Source: Umbilicaria muhlenbergii
Taxonomy: Eukaryota > Ascomycota > Lecanoromycetes > Umbilicariales > Umbilicariaceae
Direction: 5' to 3'
Length of the DNA: 64,000 bases
NCBI GenBank assembly: GCA_000611775.1
Contig: KK106983.1
Span: 3,561,072 to 3,625,071, forward strand
Shown: piece after piece, positions 12,101-24,291 of the stretch
Layout of the letters: each line of letters begins with the position of its first letter
Numbering within the stretch: position 1 is the first letter of the stretch
Notes under the pieces: model-generated
What the model was told of the DNA's origin: nothing
Database searches by the model: none
The model's input: the letters and a program-made list of their open reading frames with translations, nothing else
Made by a program: the position numbers and the translations under genes

Positions 12101-13339
12101 CGCACAATCTTAACAGCAACAAATGTGCCGTTCTCGAGATTCCGTCCACGTTTGACTGTGCCGTGCGCGCCACTGCCGAGCTTCTCCCAGAACTCATAGT
12201 TGTTGATGATCTTCCTCCCTGAGATAGGGTCCTCACCTCTCAGAACCTTGTGTGTCCTGGATGCTGTTAGCCAATGCGAGGATCAAGTTATGTATAGCAT
12301 TAAGTGATTAAAATATGTAAGTGAGATGAACGTAGTAAAAGGAATGGGGGAGGTAGAGGCAAGTACAAAACGGACAGTCCAACTCTACAAATGGGAAAGA
12401 GACTACTTACTCCTTTGGAGCTTGCATGTGCGCTGGGTGCAATAACGGAGTGCCAGCATGGCTTCGCTCAAATTCTCCCCCAGCAGAGCCCGAACGTTGA
12501 CCCGGTGTGAAAAGCCCTGGACTGTGGGCGGGCGTACTTCCAACTGTTTTTGCACCGGTAGGCACGCTTGACTGGTCTGGTTGCTGCTTCGATGAGCCCG
12601 ATGAATAAGAGGAGTGCTGCGGCGAATTTTGAGAGCTCCGCGACCGCAGAGCAAATGGTTGATAAGGTGGCGGATAGAATTGAGATTGTAGTGCAGCGAA
12701 CGATTGATTGGGATAGACAGGACCCTCACGGCGCTTGTTGGTCGTGATTTGTGTTGGAGTAAGAGGCGTTGCAGTAGGTGGTGTGTCGTTGTATTCAGGA
12801 GTTAGCGGAAATCCAATAATTGTCTGTGTGCTTGCCGTTGAGTCGTCTCTCGTAACACCTGGGCGTCCCCTAAAGGCCTCAAGAGCTTGATGGGTTCGAA
12901 TGAATTCGTGCTCGCCGTTGTGTGAGCTGCGCAGGGATGAAGATGAGGCGCAGGCGCTGGGCATGGACGAGGAGATGTCGGAAATCGAGGGGTGCCTTGA
13001 TTGAGGTTTGACGCCGGTATTTTCCAATACTCCAAGCGGTGGGAAATAGCTCTCCTGCACCAGAGACGTATGCGAACACGGCGTCGTCTCTGCGAATTCT
13101 ATTTCGGGTTCCGCTGCCCTTTGCACAGTGAACAATCCTTCCGTTCCTCGTCCAGTATGTCTTCTCTCCTGGTGGAACTGTAATGGATGCAAACCAAAGC
13201 CAGCGTTCATGGAGGCTGCGAACCCTGGATCTAGCCCATCCACAGACGACAGCGGCGAAGCTGGCGAATTCCTGCCTTCGAATGAGCCGACATACTCTGC
13301 ACGACCATCCTCCACTATGCCATCACCGGTACCAGCCAT
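9106..13339 (-). CDS. cmkC: CaMKK-type Ser/Thr kinase (Ssp1/CmkC/Elm1 family)
   Basis: Fungal kinase of the Ca2+/calmodulin-dependent kinase kinase family, members of which activate AMPK/Snf1 or CaMK. The exons are 13339-12411 and 12256-9106, joined across a 154 bp intron as PKE-THKVLRGEDP; the product is 1359 residues. ATG 13339 is the first ATG of the frame. A low-complexity N-terminus (about 320 residues) precedes the kinase domain: glycine loop LGSGAHGTV, AVKIV lysine near 359, HRDIKPANLLW near 679 and DFGVSYLG near 699. An insert of about 225 charged residues lies between the hinge (ILEYVERGEIIWRK) and helix E; inserts here are known in this fungal family. The C-terminal 500 residues are disordered with a Gln/His run and an acidic end (DEDDDDESEDEG). 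Confidence 0.9.
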
Positions 13340-16300
13340 CTTCCTTTTCACCTTTGAGCTTTGACTTCTATCCTGTTTTTTACCTACGAAGGTTAAAAAT
13401 GTGTCACTGCCACCGATTTCGTGCTACCACCAATGTTATCGAAGATCACACGCAACCAAAGCCCGCGCTGGGACCATTCTGGTACTCCAGGGTCTGCGGC
13501 GGAGTCTATTGATCAGAAAGCACGTGCTACAATCCCCAATAGTCCGAGAAGATAGCTGTTATCACCGATGGATGAATAGAGGGAAGTGAGGGTTTTTGTA
13601 GAACGGAATCGTGTTACGAGGTCGAGGATGGTTCCACTGAAGTAGAAGTGGGAAAGATGCGTTATAATGTGCGAGGCTCAGTCGGGTGAGGGTTGTGAAG
13701 GAGTGACAGTGTCTAAGACAGCCGCTGAACGACTCATGACGACAGTTAGCACATGCTAAATAACGCTTGGAATGAGGGACTGGAGGGGCGAATACGAACA
13801 AGGGGCTCCCAAAACAATGCCCTCGAGACAATGGCTTGCCAGAGGGCAGTGCAAATGAGTAAGAAGAATGAACGGGCTCGGTATCAAAATAACGACGGAC
13901 GTGTCAGGTATGACGATTCGAAGCAGATACAGCAGTTTGGTCAGGCAAGGCCGTTATCTGCAACTAGCGGGCCCCACTTTCACAGTCGTGCTCGTAAAAG
14001 ATCTTTCGGATACCTTCCACCGCGGTCGCAAACCCGCAGAGGCTGTTTGTTTGATAGTCGATACCTAACGACAAAAACACTACAGGCGCTTCCACGATCC
14101 GAGGCGGGTCTCAGTGAGGGTTCATGATTGAGGGTAGAGGTAGATGTACGAAGAAGAGGCTTGAGGAGGACAGGTATAAAGGTAATTTTAACCTAAGCCC
14201 GCCCGAAGCACAACAAAGCTGCCGGCATTCTTTGGGGGGGATAGGGAGCTACTGTAGGCGGGTTATGCCTAACTAGGAGTCCCTTGAGGCCAGCGTCGGC
14301 TTTACTGCAGACGATTGCATGGGGGTGATTTAACCAAAGCGAACTGTTGGCCATCTATGCATATCATCACTCCACTTGCGCCAATCACGCCCGCTCAACC
14401 AATTCACTAGCTCTGAAACTGCTCTGCTAGCGACTTGGAGGCAAGCGTCAGGACTCCGGCGTCGTTCGTTTGGTGTCCACTGTGTGTCGTGCGACTGCAG
14501 CCCAGTCCTTACCTACCAGCCTACCTTAGTCCTTGGTGACTGACGTTGTTCCCGTGCTGACCCTACGGAGTCCCTCGACAGCATCCCCCAACTTCTGCTC
14601 GACTGCCAAGCCTTGGCGTGAAGCCTATGGACGGGGCCCTGAAGCCCGAGTGCCCCAACGTGGAAATTCTCCTAGGGCATTATTCCTCAGCACCACTGTC
14701 TTGCAAGGGAGGATTCCTGTCTGTGCGTGGTTCCTGGGCAAATCCTGCGCAATCCAAGTGCACGATTCCAAGCCTCTTCACATCACGATAATGAATCTGA
14801 CTTGAAAGTATGGTCATAGCCATGGGATGTGTACATGGTACTTTTCATGCCCGCCTCGGGCAGAGAGGAAAGGGCAGGCTCTTGAAAACTAGTCTGCAAT
14901 CTACTAGGATTGAAGCTTTGCGAGAGCGGACCCCAGAGAACAAGAGACCAAGGGTTATCGCGCGCAAAATATCTGGATGATCACTCTCACTAGTACATAT
15001 GCAGATTCGTGTGCATCGCTTTTTCCTTCGAAGCCGCGATCAGCGCCTGACCTAAGGTATGTCGTTTCCCTTCGGTTTTTTGCCTCCGACCCCCAGCCAG
15101 CTTTTTAAGAGCTACCCCAGATTTCGGAGCGGGATCTGGATCGCCCTTGAAAGGCTCGTATTGGTCATAATTTTTGAACAAGAGGGTGGCCAGAGGACGA
15201 TCCAGATCTCCGCCACAGCTGGGATCTGGATACACCGGATATTCTGAGCACTCCATCATTCTTGAATCTTTGTCTCTGTACGAGTAGATTTCCTCGAATA
15301 AATCTGGAGGCCCTCCGGTGTCGAAGCCAGTGGCATCGGGTGGGGTTTAGCTACTGAATAGTATGACAGTAGACCCATACGGAGTACGGAGATATGGGGG
15401 TTAGGATTCCAAGGAAGAGGAGAAGAAGGGATTCATGACCTATCACATCAGGGGCGTCGCCAATAAGATAATGGGCATATTGCAACATGCATAGAAAAAA
15501 AGGCGGGCCAGACCCTGCGAACGGAGATAGTAAGAGAGAGGATTTATTGGACACCACTCCAAATCACCAGCGCCACGTCTTCCAAGCAAGTTGGAGTAGT
15601 CCGAGGACGGAGTAGCGGGCGACTTAGGAAGGATGCGAATTGCGAAGGATCTCTCACTTGCTTGACCCCATAACTTTATGGGCATGCTAACAATGTGGAT
15701 GTTAGATGATTAGTAGGAGCAAATACTCCGTAATGTCTCCTAGAGGCAGCCACAAGCTTAGTGCACGCTCCGAGCATCCGGAGAGTCGTCGAGGAGCGGG
15801 AAGCGGGCGAAGTGGTCAGCCAACATGAGGTGGTTACACGGATGAGCTTGTTACTAAAATTGAGATGGCTGAGTTTGAAGATTCGGTATGATCCCGTGGC
15901 AGTTGCATCATGACACCCGGCGCATTGGATACGCGCACCCGGATCAATTCACGACATGTACGAGTACGCTTTCAGGATGAATGTTGACTCACGGCTACGG
16001 AGCGACTCTGTACGAAATGCGGGCATCTTCGAGGACTTTAGCTCTTGAGTCTTTGACCGTGTCACATGTCCAGGCTGCGGGGGGATATCGCCCGTCATCC
16101 TGCTCTTATCGCTCGTTGGCTTTTCGCCCGCTGGCCAATCAGAAGCAACTTCTTTGCTTGTCGCCTAGCAACACACATGTTTACCATGATTTTGGCGTTT
16201 CTGCATTACTGCCCCGCCTTGCGAAACACCGGAGCACTGGAGACATGGCCACATTGGTCGCGAACTTCGCTCTCGTGTTGCTGTGTAGAGTACTCCGTAC

Positions 16301-16666
16301 CGTGGATGGGGCAGTATTTGTGATCCCAGATACCTACCCGTACACGCCGCAGCGCGTAAAAGTCAGCCCTGTTCCACGCCACACAATCAAGCCCAACCTC
16401 CTCCTGCGGGTGTGTTTACACTATCAGCCACCCCTCCCCCACGCTCTCACGTCCGCCTTTCTTCATACGATATTGGGGCTATTATCTGTAAACTCCATTC
16501 ACACTCTCCGCCCATTGTACTCGACACAGTTGGCGTGAATTCCAGTCCTCGAGTCGATGCCCCAAGTTTTCCAAAACCATGCGCTGGTGATTCCGCAGAA
16601 AATGCAGCAGAGACCGCCTGGTCTTCTGCTCTGAATCTCTTACTTAAACCGTCAAGCTCCTCCACA
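13340..16666. other. Long divergent intergenic region, kinase / kelch protein
   Basis: This 3.3 kb carries the promoters and leaders of two divergent genes. A TATA-like GTATAAAG lies near 14171, a CCAAT core at 16135, and TACGGAGTA-type palindromic words near 15378, 15727 and 16288. The frames present lack family signals and good starts, so I call no gene. Confidence 0.5.
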
Positions 16667-19603
16667 ATGCAAGTCAGCTACTTTCGTCTGCCTATCGGCC
16701 TGCTCGCACTACTTGCAGGGTCCGCGGTGGCCAGCTTACCTTACAACCCAACGAGGCTTCTCGCATCGCCTGAGGATGGGTCATACGTCTATGTCCTTCA
16801 ATCTACGGCTTCTTCATTGACCCAGCTACTGGCAATAGATGCAAGCTCCACACTTGACGGCACAAGCCTGCCTTATTCGACCCTCACGGCATCACTGCCG
16901 TTCCTGCAAGTTGGAGCCGGGGAGTCGTTCACACCGGTCATGGATGAGCAAGGCCAAATCACGGTGTACGCTGGGCTATGTACAAGTGCGGCGGAAGGAG
17001 CAAGCATTTGGAGGTTTACACCGAGCAAAGGAATGAAGGGCAATGGTACATGGGCAAAGCAAGTTGTTTCGACAAGTGGACTCGAAGGGGGCGGCCAAGG
17101 CCAACTGGACGGCGCGAACTACCTGGCTACCGGCATTGCCTTTTCCAGCGCAGTCAATTCAAGCTCAGACTTCTACATATTCGGGGGAATGTGCCCGAAC
17201 GCAACCACACTATCGTCTAGTGATTGGACGCAGTCAGCAAACTACTCAAACAATATGCTCACCCTAACGGCTCCATCATCATCGCCATCGGCTTCGCTCC
17301 CTTCAACATATGATCTAGGCATATCATCAAGCAGAGGACCGCCAATCCCAGAAGCTGGCTTCTCCATAACTCCTCTGACGCCAACCTTCTCGAATTCCTC
17401 AGGAGGCTATCAGAGTCAACAGCAGAATTTCGTTCTACTGGGAGGCCATACACAAGAAGCATTCATCAACATGTCTCAAGTTGCTTTGTTCTCCTTGCCC
17501 CAACAAAGCTGGAGCTTTTTACCAGTTGATTCGCCAACCGCCAATGACAAAACGGAGCTCGCCTTGCGAGACGCTACGAATGTTGACCCAAGATCTGGAC
17601 ACTCCGCAGTACTTACCCTAGATGGTAAGCGCGTAGTGGTCTTTGGCGGATGGGTTGGTAATGTCAGCACCCCAGCGAACCCTCAATTGGCCATTCTCGA
17701 GCTTGGTGAAGGCTATGGAGGTACTGGGGATTGGCAGTGGAACATACCCACCCAGACTGGTGTTGGTCTCGGTGATGGCAATGGGCTCTATGGCCATGGC
17801 GCAGTCATGCTTCCCGGCGATGTCATGATGGTGATCGGAGGATACTCTATCAGTGGATCGGGCAATGCCAACGCAAAAAGGGCCGACACAGCCCTAAGCA
17901 TGCAGCACTACTTTTACAACACTACCTCAGGCACTTGGTTGAACAGCTATTCTCGACCGAAGAACATCCCAGGTTCTTCGCATTCTACCGAAGGCGTTAT
18001 GAATGCATCGAAACGCGCGGGGCTTGGTGCAGGTCTTGCTCTAGGCTTTGCTGCCATTCTCGGTGTCATCATCCTCTACTTCTGGTACAGTCGCCGTCTC
18101 AGACTTCGCAGAGAAGCTCGAGAAAAAGAGTTGAATGATCTCGCATTCGACGCACAAGATCTCCCCTCGTCTGCTTTGGGCCATGGCGGTATTGATGGAC
18201 GTAGAGCAGAGAAGACCGCAGTAGAGCGGGCAGGCAGTCGACCGCTCACACCAAGCAGCGCCTATCCCTGGGCTTCAACACCTACCGGTAGACGTCCCGG
18301 TCGGCGCGTGAACGGTGCGACAGAAGCTGAGAGGACCGGCTTGCTGGTGGAGATACCAAGTCCGACACGGGGCTTGAGGAGATCTTTGCACTCGAAAGGA
18401 AATTACGTACCTGCGCCACGGTACGACGATCGACGCCGAAGTCGCGGCTCCGGCAACATCCATCCGATAGACGAGCGCGCAGAATATGAAGAAGACACCA
18501 TCGGGCGAGCACCTTCGGCAGAGCCGGAGATGCAGCATACAGATATCGATCTCCTTGCGACAGCCCCGGCTCTAGGACCCTCGAGAGGACTGTCAAGACC
18601 GCCATCCCCTCAATCACCAGCACGAGAGCGAGAACGGGAGGTCCAGAAGTGGGTCGATGACTGGACCGCAGCAGATGCCCGAATGCATCAGAATGCGGGC
18701 CACATATCTCCTGATAAGACAGACCGTACATCCTCGACTCTTAGCGATCGCTCAATGCGTTCTACAGTATCGGCTCTGTCCGTTCAGAAATCTGCAGGAA
18801 ACATTAGCAGGAGTATTTCCCAGCGCTCCGCCATGTTTTTTAGCTCTACCCCCTTTTCTACCGAATCCAACACCACCAATCCCACCCCGGCTTTCGACCA
18901 TCCAGGCGAACGTCGCCCTCCGCAAGACTACAGACCTGAATATCGACGTTCGCAATCATTGAAGCTTCTGCCGAAGCGGCCGCGCATCGATACATCTGAC
19001 ACTTTCACCACAGCTTCCACATCATTCCGCCAATTGCAGTCCGAGGGAGAGGCACTCCTTGGAGGATATCCTACTCCCGGAGAGGCATCGACCGTTGGGC
19101 ACCGCAGCCGTGCCAGGGGTTGGATGGGCAGCATGCGTCGAGTCTTCACCGGTAGTGACCGTGGATTATCGCCCTCTCCCGTGAGCGGCGATCGCAGCGC
19201 CTCGTCGTCACCTACAAAGTACCATCACACCGATGCAGACCTCCCCAGACGTGCTGCAAGTGCAGGAGCGATGCTCTGGCGACGCAGACAAGGGGCGAAA
19301 GACTGGGATGTGGAAGATAGCAACGCCGGGACGAGCAAGGCTGGGGGAGAGGAGGACGGGGAATGGGATGTGGAGTCTGCAGTCGAGAATCGGGTGGTGC
19401 AGCTGATGTTCACGGTGCCGAAGGGCAAGCTCCGGATTGTCAACGGGGCTCCGGATGGAGATGGGGCGAGCATCAAGAGTTTGGAGAAGGTGTCCAAAGA
19501 CGCGGATGAGGACAAGGGGAAGGGAAAGGACGAGGACAAGGGCAAGGGAGAAGACGAGGACAAGGACAGGGACAAGGGCAAGGGCAAGGGAAAGGAGCAA
19601 TGA
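16667..19603 (+). CDS. Single-pass membrane protein with kelch-type beta-propeller ectodomain
   Basis: A frame of 978 residues. ATG 16667 gives a good signal peptide (hydrophobic LPIGLLALLAGSAVAS), while the longer upstream frame does not look like protein. The ectodomain (about residues 25-445) has kelch/galactose-oxidase-like blades with YIFGGMCP, FVLLGGHTQ, VVVFGGWVG and MVIGGYSIS, and many N-x-S/T sites. One transmembrane helix lies at about 452-474 (GAGLALGFAAILGVIILYFWY) and is followed by basic RRLRLRREARE. The cytoplasmic tail of about 500 residues is disordered and rich in Ser/Pro/Arg. It ends in a Lys/Asp/Glu/Gly repeat. This architecture is common in filamentous fungi, where such proteins are often called cell-wall-anchored kelch proteins. 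The function is unknown to me. Confidence 0.8.
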   Translation: MQVSYFRLPIGLLALLAGSAVASLPYNPTRLLASPEDGSYVYVLQSTASSLTQLLAIDASSTLDGTSLPYSTLTASLPFLQVGAGESFTPVMDEQGQITVYAGLCTSAAEGASIWRFTPSKGMKGNGTWAKQVVSTSGLEGGGQGQLDGANYLATGIAFSSAVNSSSDFYIFGGMCPNATTLSSSDWTQSANYSNNMLTLTAPSSSPSASLPSTYDLGISSSRGPPIPEAGFSITPLTPTFSNSSGGYQSQQQNFVLLGGHTQEAFINMSQVALFSLPQQSWSFLPVDSPTANDKTELALRDATNVDPRSGHSAVLTLDGKRVVVFGGWVGNVSTPANPQLAILELGEGYGGTGDWQWNIPTQTGVGLGDGNGLYGHGAVMLPGDVMMVIGGYSISGSGNANAKRADTALSMQHYFYNTTSGTWLNSYSRPKNIPGSSHSTEGVMNASKRAGLGAGLALGFAAILGVIILYFWYSRRLRLRREAREKELNDLAFDAQDLPSSALGHGGIDGRRAEKTAVERAGSRPLTPSSAYPWASTPTGRRPGRRVNGATEAERTGLLVEIPSPTRGLRRSLHSKGNYVPAPRYDDRRRSRGSGNIHPIDERAEYEEDTIGRAPSAEPEMQHTDIDLLATAPALGPSRGLSRPPSPQSPAREREREVQKWVDDWTAADARMHQNAGHISPDKTDRTSSTLSDRSMRSTVSALSVQKSAGNISRSISQRSAMFFSSTPFSTESNTTNPTPAFDHPGERRPPQDYRPEYRRSQSLKLLPKRPRIDTSDTFTTASTSFRQLQSEGEALLGGYPTPGEASTVGHRSRARGWMGSMRRVFTGSDRGLSPSPVSGDRSASSSPTKYHHTDADLPRRAASAGAMLWRRRQGAKDWDVEDSNAGTSKAGGEEDGEWDVESAVENRVVQLMFTVPKGKLRIVNGAPDGDGASIKSLEKVSKDADEDKGKGKDEDKGKGEDEDKDRDKGKGKGKEQ
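19490..19602 (+). repeat. Coding low-complexity repeat (GAC-AAG-GGC type)
   Basis: Tandem variants of GACAAGGGCAAGG encode alternating DKGKG and DEDK units at the C-terminus of the kelch protein. The last 40 or so residues contain almost nothing else. Confidence 0.8.
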
Positions 19604-21412
19604 CAGCATGATTGAAAAGGGTCAATTTTCACGGTCTGGCTTATTGGATACGTTGTCTTCTTGTTTCTATGCTTAGACGGGCCTATAGGGGTGGATGCAC
19701 TGAGCGATTTGTGGGATACCTTTGGCCATTGTGGAGGTGTTTATAGCGACATTAGCCTGATTGGAATTGTCAGCCTTTTCAGTATGTATCCAATAATAGA
19801 CTGTTACACTGTCACACCTGATTCACGTGCACTCTCCGATTTGACATGTCCGTCCTGTCCAGTCGAAGAGATACGTGGTGTTCTTATTCCTTATGCACGA
19901 CAAGTGCCCTCTGCTTCCGTCAATAATGCACCATGCATTTATTATTCATTGACAAGTGACCAAAGAGGACATCAGTGATGATGAATGCCGAGCCCACGGT
20001 GAGGTCGATGCGGCTCGCGACCTTTAATCCTGGTGGATTCGTCTGCCTTGCACTTGAGCAGTCATCCTGTCCAAGGCGGCGGGCAGTGCAAAACGCTTGA
20101 ACCCAAAATACCAACGGCGTGGAAGGCACGAGTTCTTTTCGGGTCCTTTCCAGGGGTGTGGTCCACGCCTATCGGGAACATGTCGCTCTGAACGAGGGTG
20201 AGCTCCAGCCTGTGACAGTGCGATCAAACATCGATGCGGGCTTGATCCGTTTGATCCGTTTGATCCGTGTAGACCACCGACCTGATCTTGTCCGACCCGA
20301 CTCCCCCATGTGGTCAGCAGTCGGACCAGTCCCCAAACAGACTAGACCCCTCGATAAGCTTCGGGCACTGCAATCTGAACCCGTAAGGCTGGACGGTCAG
20401 CATGAAGCACGAGCATGGAGCATGAAGCGGCCGCACTGCACTGCACCCTGCTCTATCTTGGGCAACACGACCTGAGGCCGGACAGATCGGAGAATTTCAT
20501 ATAATAACAGGTGCGCTTCAGCGAAGACTTCCAAGCTTCACGCTCCTCTCGTTCTTCAGCTCCAAGCTTTTCGTGCGTGGTACCGTCTCCATCACGCCAA
20601 CACCTGCGCGACCACCTCGACGGCCAGCTTAGCGGCTACATTTCCAGGTACGGCACACCTCCCGCCCGGTGCTCTTCCCACGTCCCATACCCTGGAAGCA
20701 TTTGCGCAGCCTCCAGGCTTAGACCTCTCTGCAAACCCTGAAACGTCTTCTCTACTGACCGTACGTCATGGCTGAAGAGCAGTAGCCCACTGTTTGTCGA
20801 CCTGTCCGAGGACACCTCTCTAAGCGCCCGATTCTGGGCAAAGCTCAGCGCGGCGCCCGTGCCTGTAACTTCGCATTACGGCGCGGTGGTGGCAAATTAC
20901 CACGGAGTCTGTCCAAACAACCCCCTTCGAAAATCCACTTCGGAAGCTGCGTGATATGTTACAATAAGAGGGAATATCTCCTGTTGCAACGGCGTCCTCT
21001 GCAAGCCCTAGACTGCAAGGAGCAGGGCAGATAGCCAGTCCATCCACGACAAATAAGCGCTGCCGACCTTCTCGTAATCTGCACTGCCACAACCTTCCAC
21101 GCTCCGACTGTATCTGGTACGTCCTCCTAAACCCTGAAACCTCTGGCAGCGGTGGTGAGCGGCAATTGACTTTCTACCTGACTCTCCAGGCAGACACATG
21201 GGGCACTGCTCATCTCGTCACAGTTACCACGCTACCCACGAGGTACCTCGACAGTCACGTACACTGCCACCAAAAGCCATTGTCCTCCTGCCATCACACC
21301 GAGAAAACACTCAAGCTGCCTCACTGCGCTTTCCCTTAGGGTTGGTGACACAGCCTCAGCCCTAGTGGTCCAAGCTTCCTGCCCGATCTAAGAAAAGCAT
21401 CAGGCCTGATCC
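19604..21412. other. Intergenic region upstream of CRZ1
   Basis: This 1.8 kb stretch holds the kelch-gene 3' flank and the CRZ1 promoter and leader. A perfect 9-bp triplication (TTGATCCGT) lies at 20242-20268. The last 800 bp are rich in C/T, as in many fungal 5' leaders. No gene recognised. Confidence 0.5.
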
Positions 21413-23853
21413 ATGATGGAAGAGCATCAACAGCAGCACCGTGGAAGGTCGTCTTCGGCCGGACATCACTCAAACCACAATCACAATATAAGCCACTCAC
21501 GATCGCCCCAGCGCTATCCAGATCACGCCGCTGCCCTCCGTCTAGACCCTGCCGTCAACCCATCTGCTTTCACCACTGGCGCATTCAATACAACACCCTT
21601 GACCTCGTCCGCAACTACTGAATCGCAATACAGTTACTCCACAGCGACATACATCGAAGCTCCTTATCAGACTCTGCAGTACGAGCAGCTTGGCTTGCAG
21701 GGTAACGGTCTCCAGGACCACGACCTCGGACACACATACAAACTAGAGAACCTTTCCCCGAATTCCCAACACAACACTTCCAACCTCAACCTCGAACAGT
21801 CAAGTCAGCAATTGACCCCCAACTTCCTTGATCCGAATGCGCCAATCGAGTTTGGTGGATATACTCAGAAACTCGACCATCTCGGAGCGCAAGATCAATC
21901 GTTCAACAACAATCTCATGCTTGACCCCCAACTTCAAGGGACCAGCCAACCATCACACCATACCATGAATCCGGCCGACCTAATGAGCAGCAACATGTCT
22001 TCACCCCATCTAGCCACTCCCCCGAACCTACTGCAACCCGAATCTCAACTATCACCAGCGCAACAATCTCCGTCGTCCGGGCCGTTTTTTTCCCCAGGAC
22101 ACTCACGACAAGCCTCATTAGATCCAAGTGCAGCTTATAGCCACGGACAAGGGCCACCGGACTGGACAGGTATGCTTACAGGAGCCAACTTTCAGACGCA
22201 TCGAAGAGCACCGTCAGAACACTCGGACGTCTCATCTTCAGTTGCGCCGTCCCCATTCCTTCAGCAGTCAGATAGCTTCGACACTTTCGATGGGAATTCG
22301 CCGATGTTAAACGCTCAACAGGACAATACTCTGTATCAAGATGCGCTTGGCATTGAGCAGTTCAGCCTCTCGGAACCTCAGCAGCAACAGCAGCAGCAGC
22401 AACAGCAGCACCAACAACAACGGATAACTCCGGCGCATAGTCCATACGCATCCCCACGTATTCCTCCACATGATGGTCTTGGTATCTCACAACAGGAAAA
22501 TTCTTTTATTCTAACGGGTGGTATGAACAACCATTTCAATGGAGGTGCGAGGCAAGACATTTACGGGAATCATACCATTCAGAATATACCAGACTACCAT
22601 CAACGCAATGGATCCAGTGATATGGGCCAGGCAACGCAGATGGCGCCACCAGAGATAAACGTGGAGTTCGCTCCACCGTCTCGCCAGCAAGTATTCGACC
22701 ACCCTAACCCTAAGGCAGACGCCGATGCATTAAGTCCGCCGGAGAGAAGTAAGACACTGTTCAGCAGGCCTTTTGATCGCTTCTAATACCTTTGACAGGG
22801 GGCAGACGCGACCGTGCAAGATCCGACCCTTTTGGTGCAAGCATATCCCGGCCAAGGACACCCTCCGATCCGTCATCTACCCTCTCCGTCGACCCAAATC
22901 ACCGCAACCGGTCCCTCTCTCCACTTGATGGCCCCTATCATCCCGGCTCTCGTAGCACCTCGCCAGCCGCCAGAACGGTGCGGCGCTCCTCCACATCCTC
23001 AATTAATCCCGACCGCGAATACCTCCTCGATCTCGCCGATCCCGGTCGGGCCCCGCCCGACCAAGGAAACCCCCGACGCGTGCAGAAGCACCCCGCCACC
23101 TTCCAATGCAACCTCTGCCCCAAGCGCTTCACGCGCGCCTACAACCTCCGCTCCCACCTGCGCACCCACACGGACGAACGCCCCTTCGTCTGCACCGTCT
23201 GCGGCAAGGCCTTCGCGCGCCAACACGACCGCAAGCGCCACGAGGGCCTCCACAGCGGCGAGAAGAAATTTGTCTGCCGCGGCGAACTCGGCGCCGGCGG
23301 CTCTTGGGGCTGCGGCCGCCGTTTCGCTCGCGCCGATGCCCTCGGTCGCCATTTCAGAAGCGAGGCTGGCCGTATTTGTATCAAACCGCTTCTTGATGAG
23401 GAGGCTATGGAACGCCAACGCTTGTGGGAGGAGCAGATGATGAATGCGCAGGCGCAGGGTATGCAAATGCCTGGGAATGGCGTCGGCGGCATGCATATGG
23501 ACTTGGGCGCCGGGATTGGCGGTGCGGCAGGAGGCAATGGGGGCATGCAACAGAACAACAACGGGGGCGGGTTCAGCTGGCCGGCGGCGCTACTGGCGCA
23601 ACATCCGGCGTTGCAGACTATCCAGTGGGATCAGTTGGGAAATGGTCACGGCGGCGTCGGTGATGATGGAGGGGATTTGAGCGGTAAGAGTACTTTCGAT
23701 GCGGGCAGCGGAGGGGATTATTTCGAGGAGGATGAGGAGGCCGGGTATGTTAGTGGGCCGGGGACGGGGTTTGGGCAGCAGCATCAGCAGCAGGCGGGGT
23801 GGGGGGGTTTGGGGGATGCGCAGGAGTGGGCGAGTGACTATGAGGGGAGGTAA
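21413..23853 (+). CDS. CRZ1: CRZ1/CrzA calcineurin-responsive C2H2 transcription factor
   Basis: Zinc-finger activator of Ca2+, cation and cell-wall stress genes, moved into the nucleus after dephosphorylation by calcineurin. The exons are 21413-22748 and 22799-23853, with a 50 bp intron in phase; the product is 796 residues. The long N-terminus is Gln/Ser/Pro-rich with a polyglutamine run near residue 325 and SP-rich phosphorylation-type segments. PEINVE (413-418) fits the PxIx[IV]x calcineurin-docking pattern. Two classical fingers follow ([21 protein letters not shown] and [21 protein letters not shown] type). A third, atypical one ends [19 protein letters not shown] and is followed by [12 protein letters not shown], a Crz1 hallmark. 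The C-terminus is Gly-rich. It is convergent with MLH3. Confidence 0.93.
22377..22420 (+). repeat. CAG/CAA tract encoding polyglutamine in CRZ1
   Basis: Near-continuous CAG and CAA codons interrupted by one CAC encode about 14 glutamines and one histidine. Confidence 0.85.
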
Positions 23854-24291
23854 GGGTGGTTGTGGAGAAGGAAGGCTGGGGGGGGGGCGTGAAGAGGAGG
23901 TTCTTTTCTTGCATGGTTTACTTTCCTTTAGATAGGGGTTTGGGGCTGGGTTTTGGTTTGGGGTTTGACGAAGCTGCAGCTTAGGACTTGATTGGGTTTT
24001 TTTCTCTCTTACATACGATACCATTCCTGTTTGCCTTCTGGGATGCCGATGGATGGACGGTTGGTCCTGGAGCTGGAGCATTTTGCGGTTGCAGGAGTTT
24101 GGGGCGTTGTCGTTGCTTCTGCGTTAGATATTGACGTCGTTTTGGAATCATGTTCGTGCGAGTCTGATTGTGCTGTTGGGTGTGTGACTATAGTACACCC
24201 CCTCGATCTCCTCAATCTCCACGCATCCGTCTTGATGACCCCCTTCGATTTTCCCCTGCCCCTGCCTCCAAATCCTCAAGTTCACTACTTC
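23854..24291. other. CRZ1 3' flank
   Basis: This is a G-rich then T/G-rich 3' flank that continues the strand asymmetry of the CRZ1 C-terminal coding part. No gene seen. Confidence 0.5.

Noticed and set aside
14990-15352. Minus-strand open frame of about 117 codons with MMECSEYPVYPDPSCGG and a Lys-rich end
   Set aside because: Length is within chance for this composition. The frame begins after a stop without a convincing start or splice signal, and I recognise no family.
15370-15390. TACGGAGTA-type palindromic words (also near 15727, 16288 and 49090) as possible transposon ends
   Set aside because: Such words are scattered in many filamentous-fungal genomes. Here no paired terminal repeats or target duplications bound an element.
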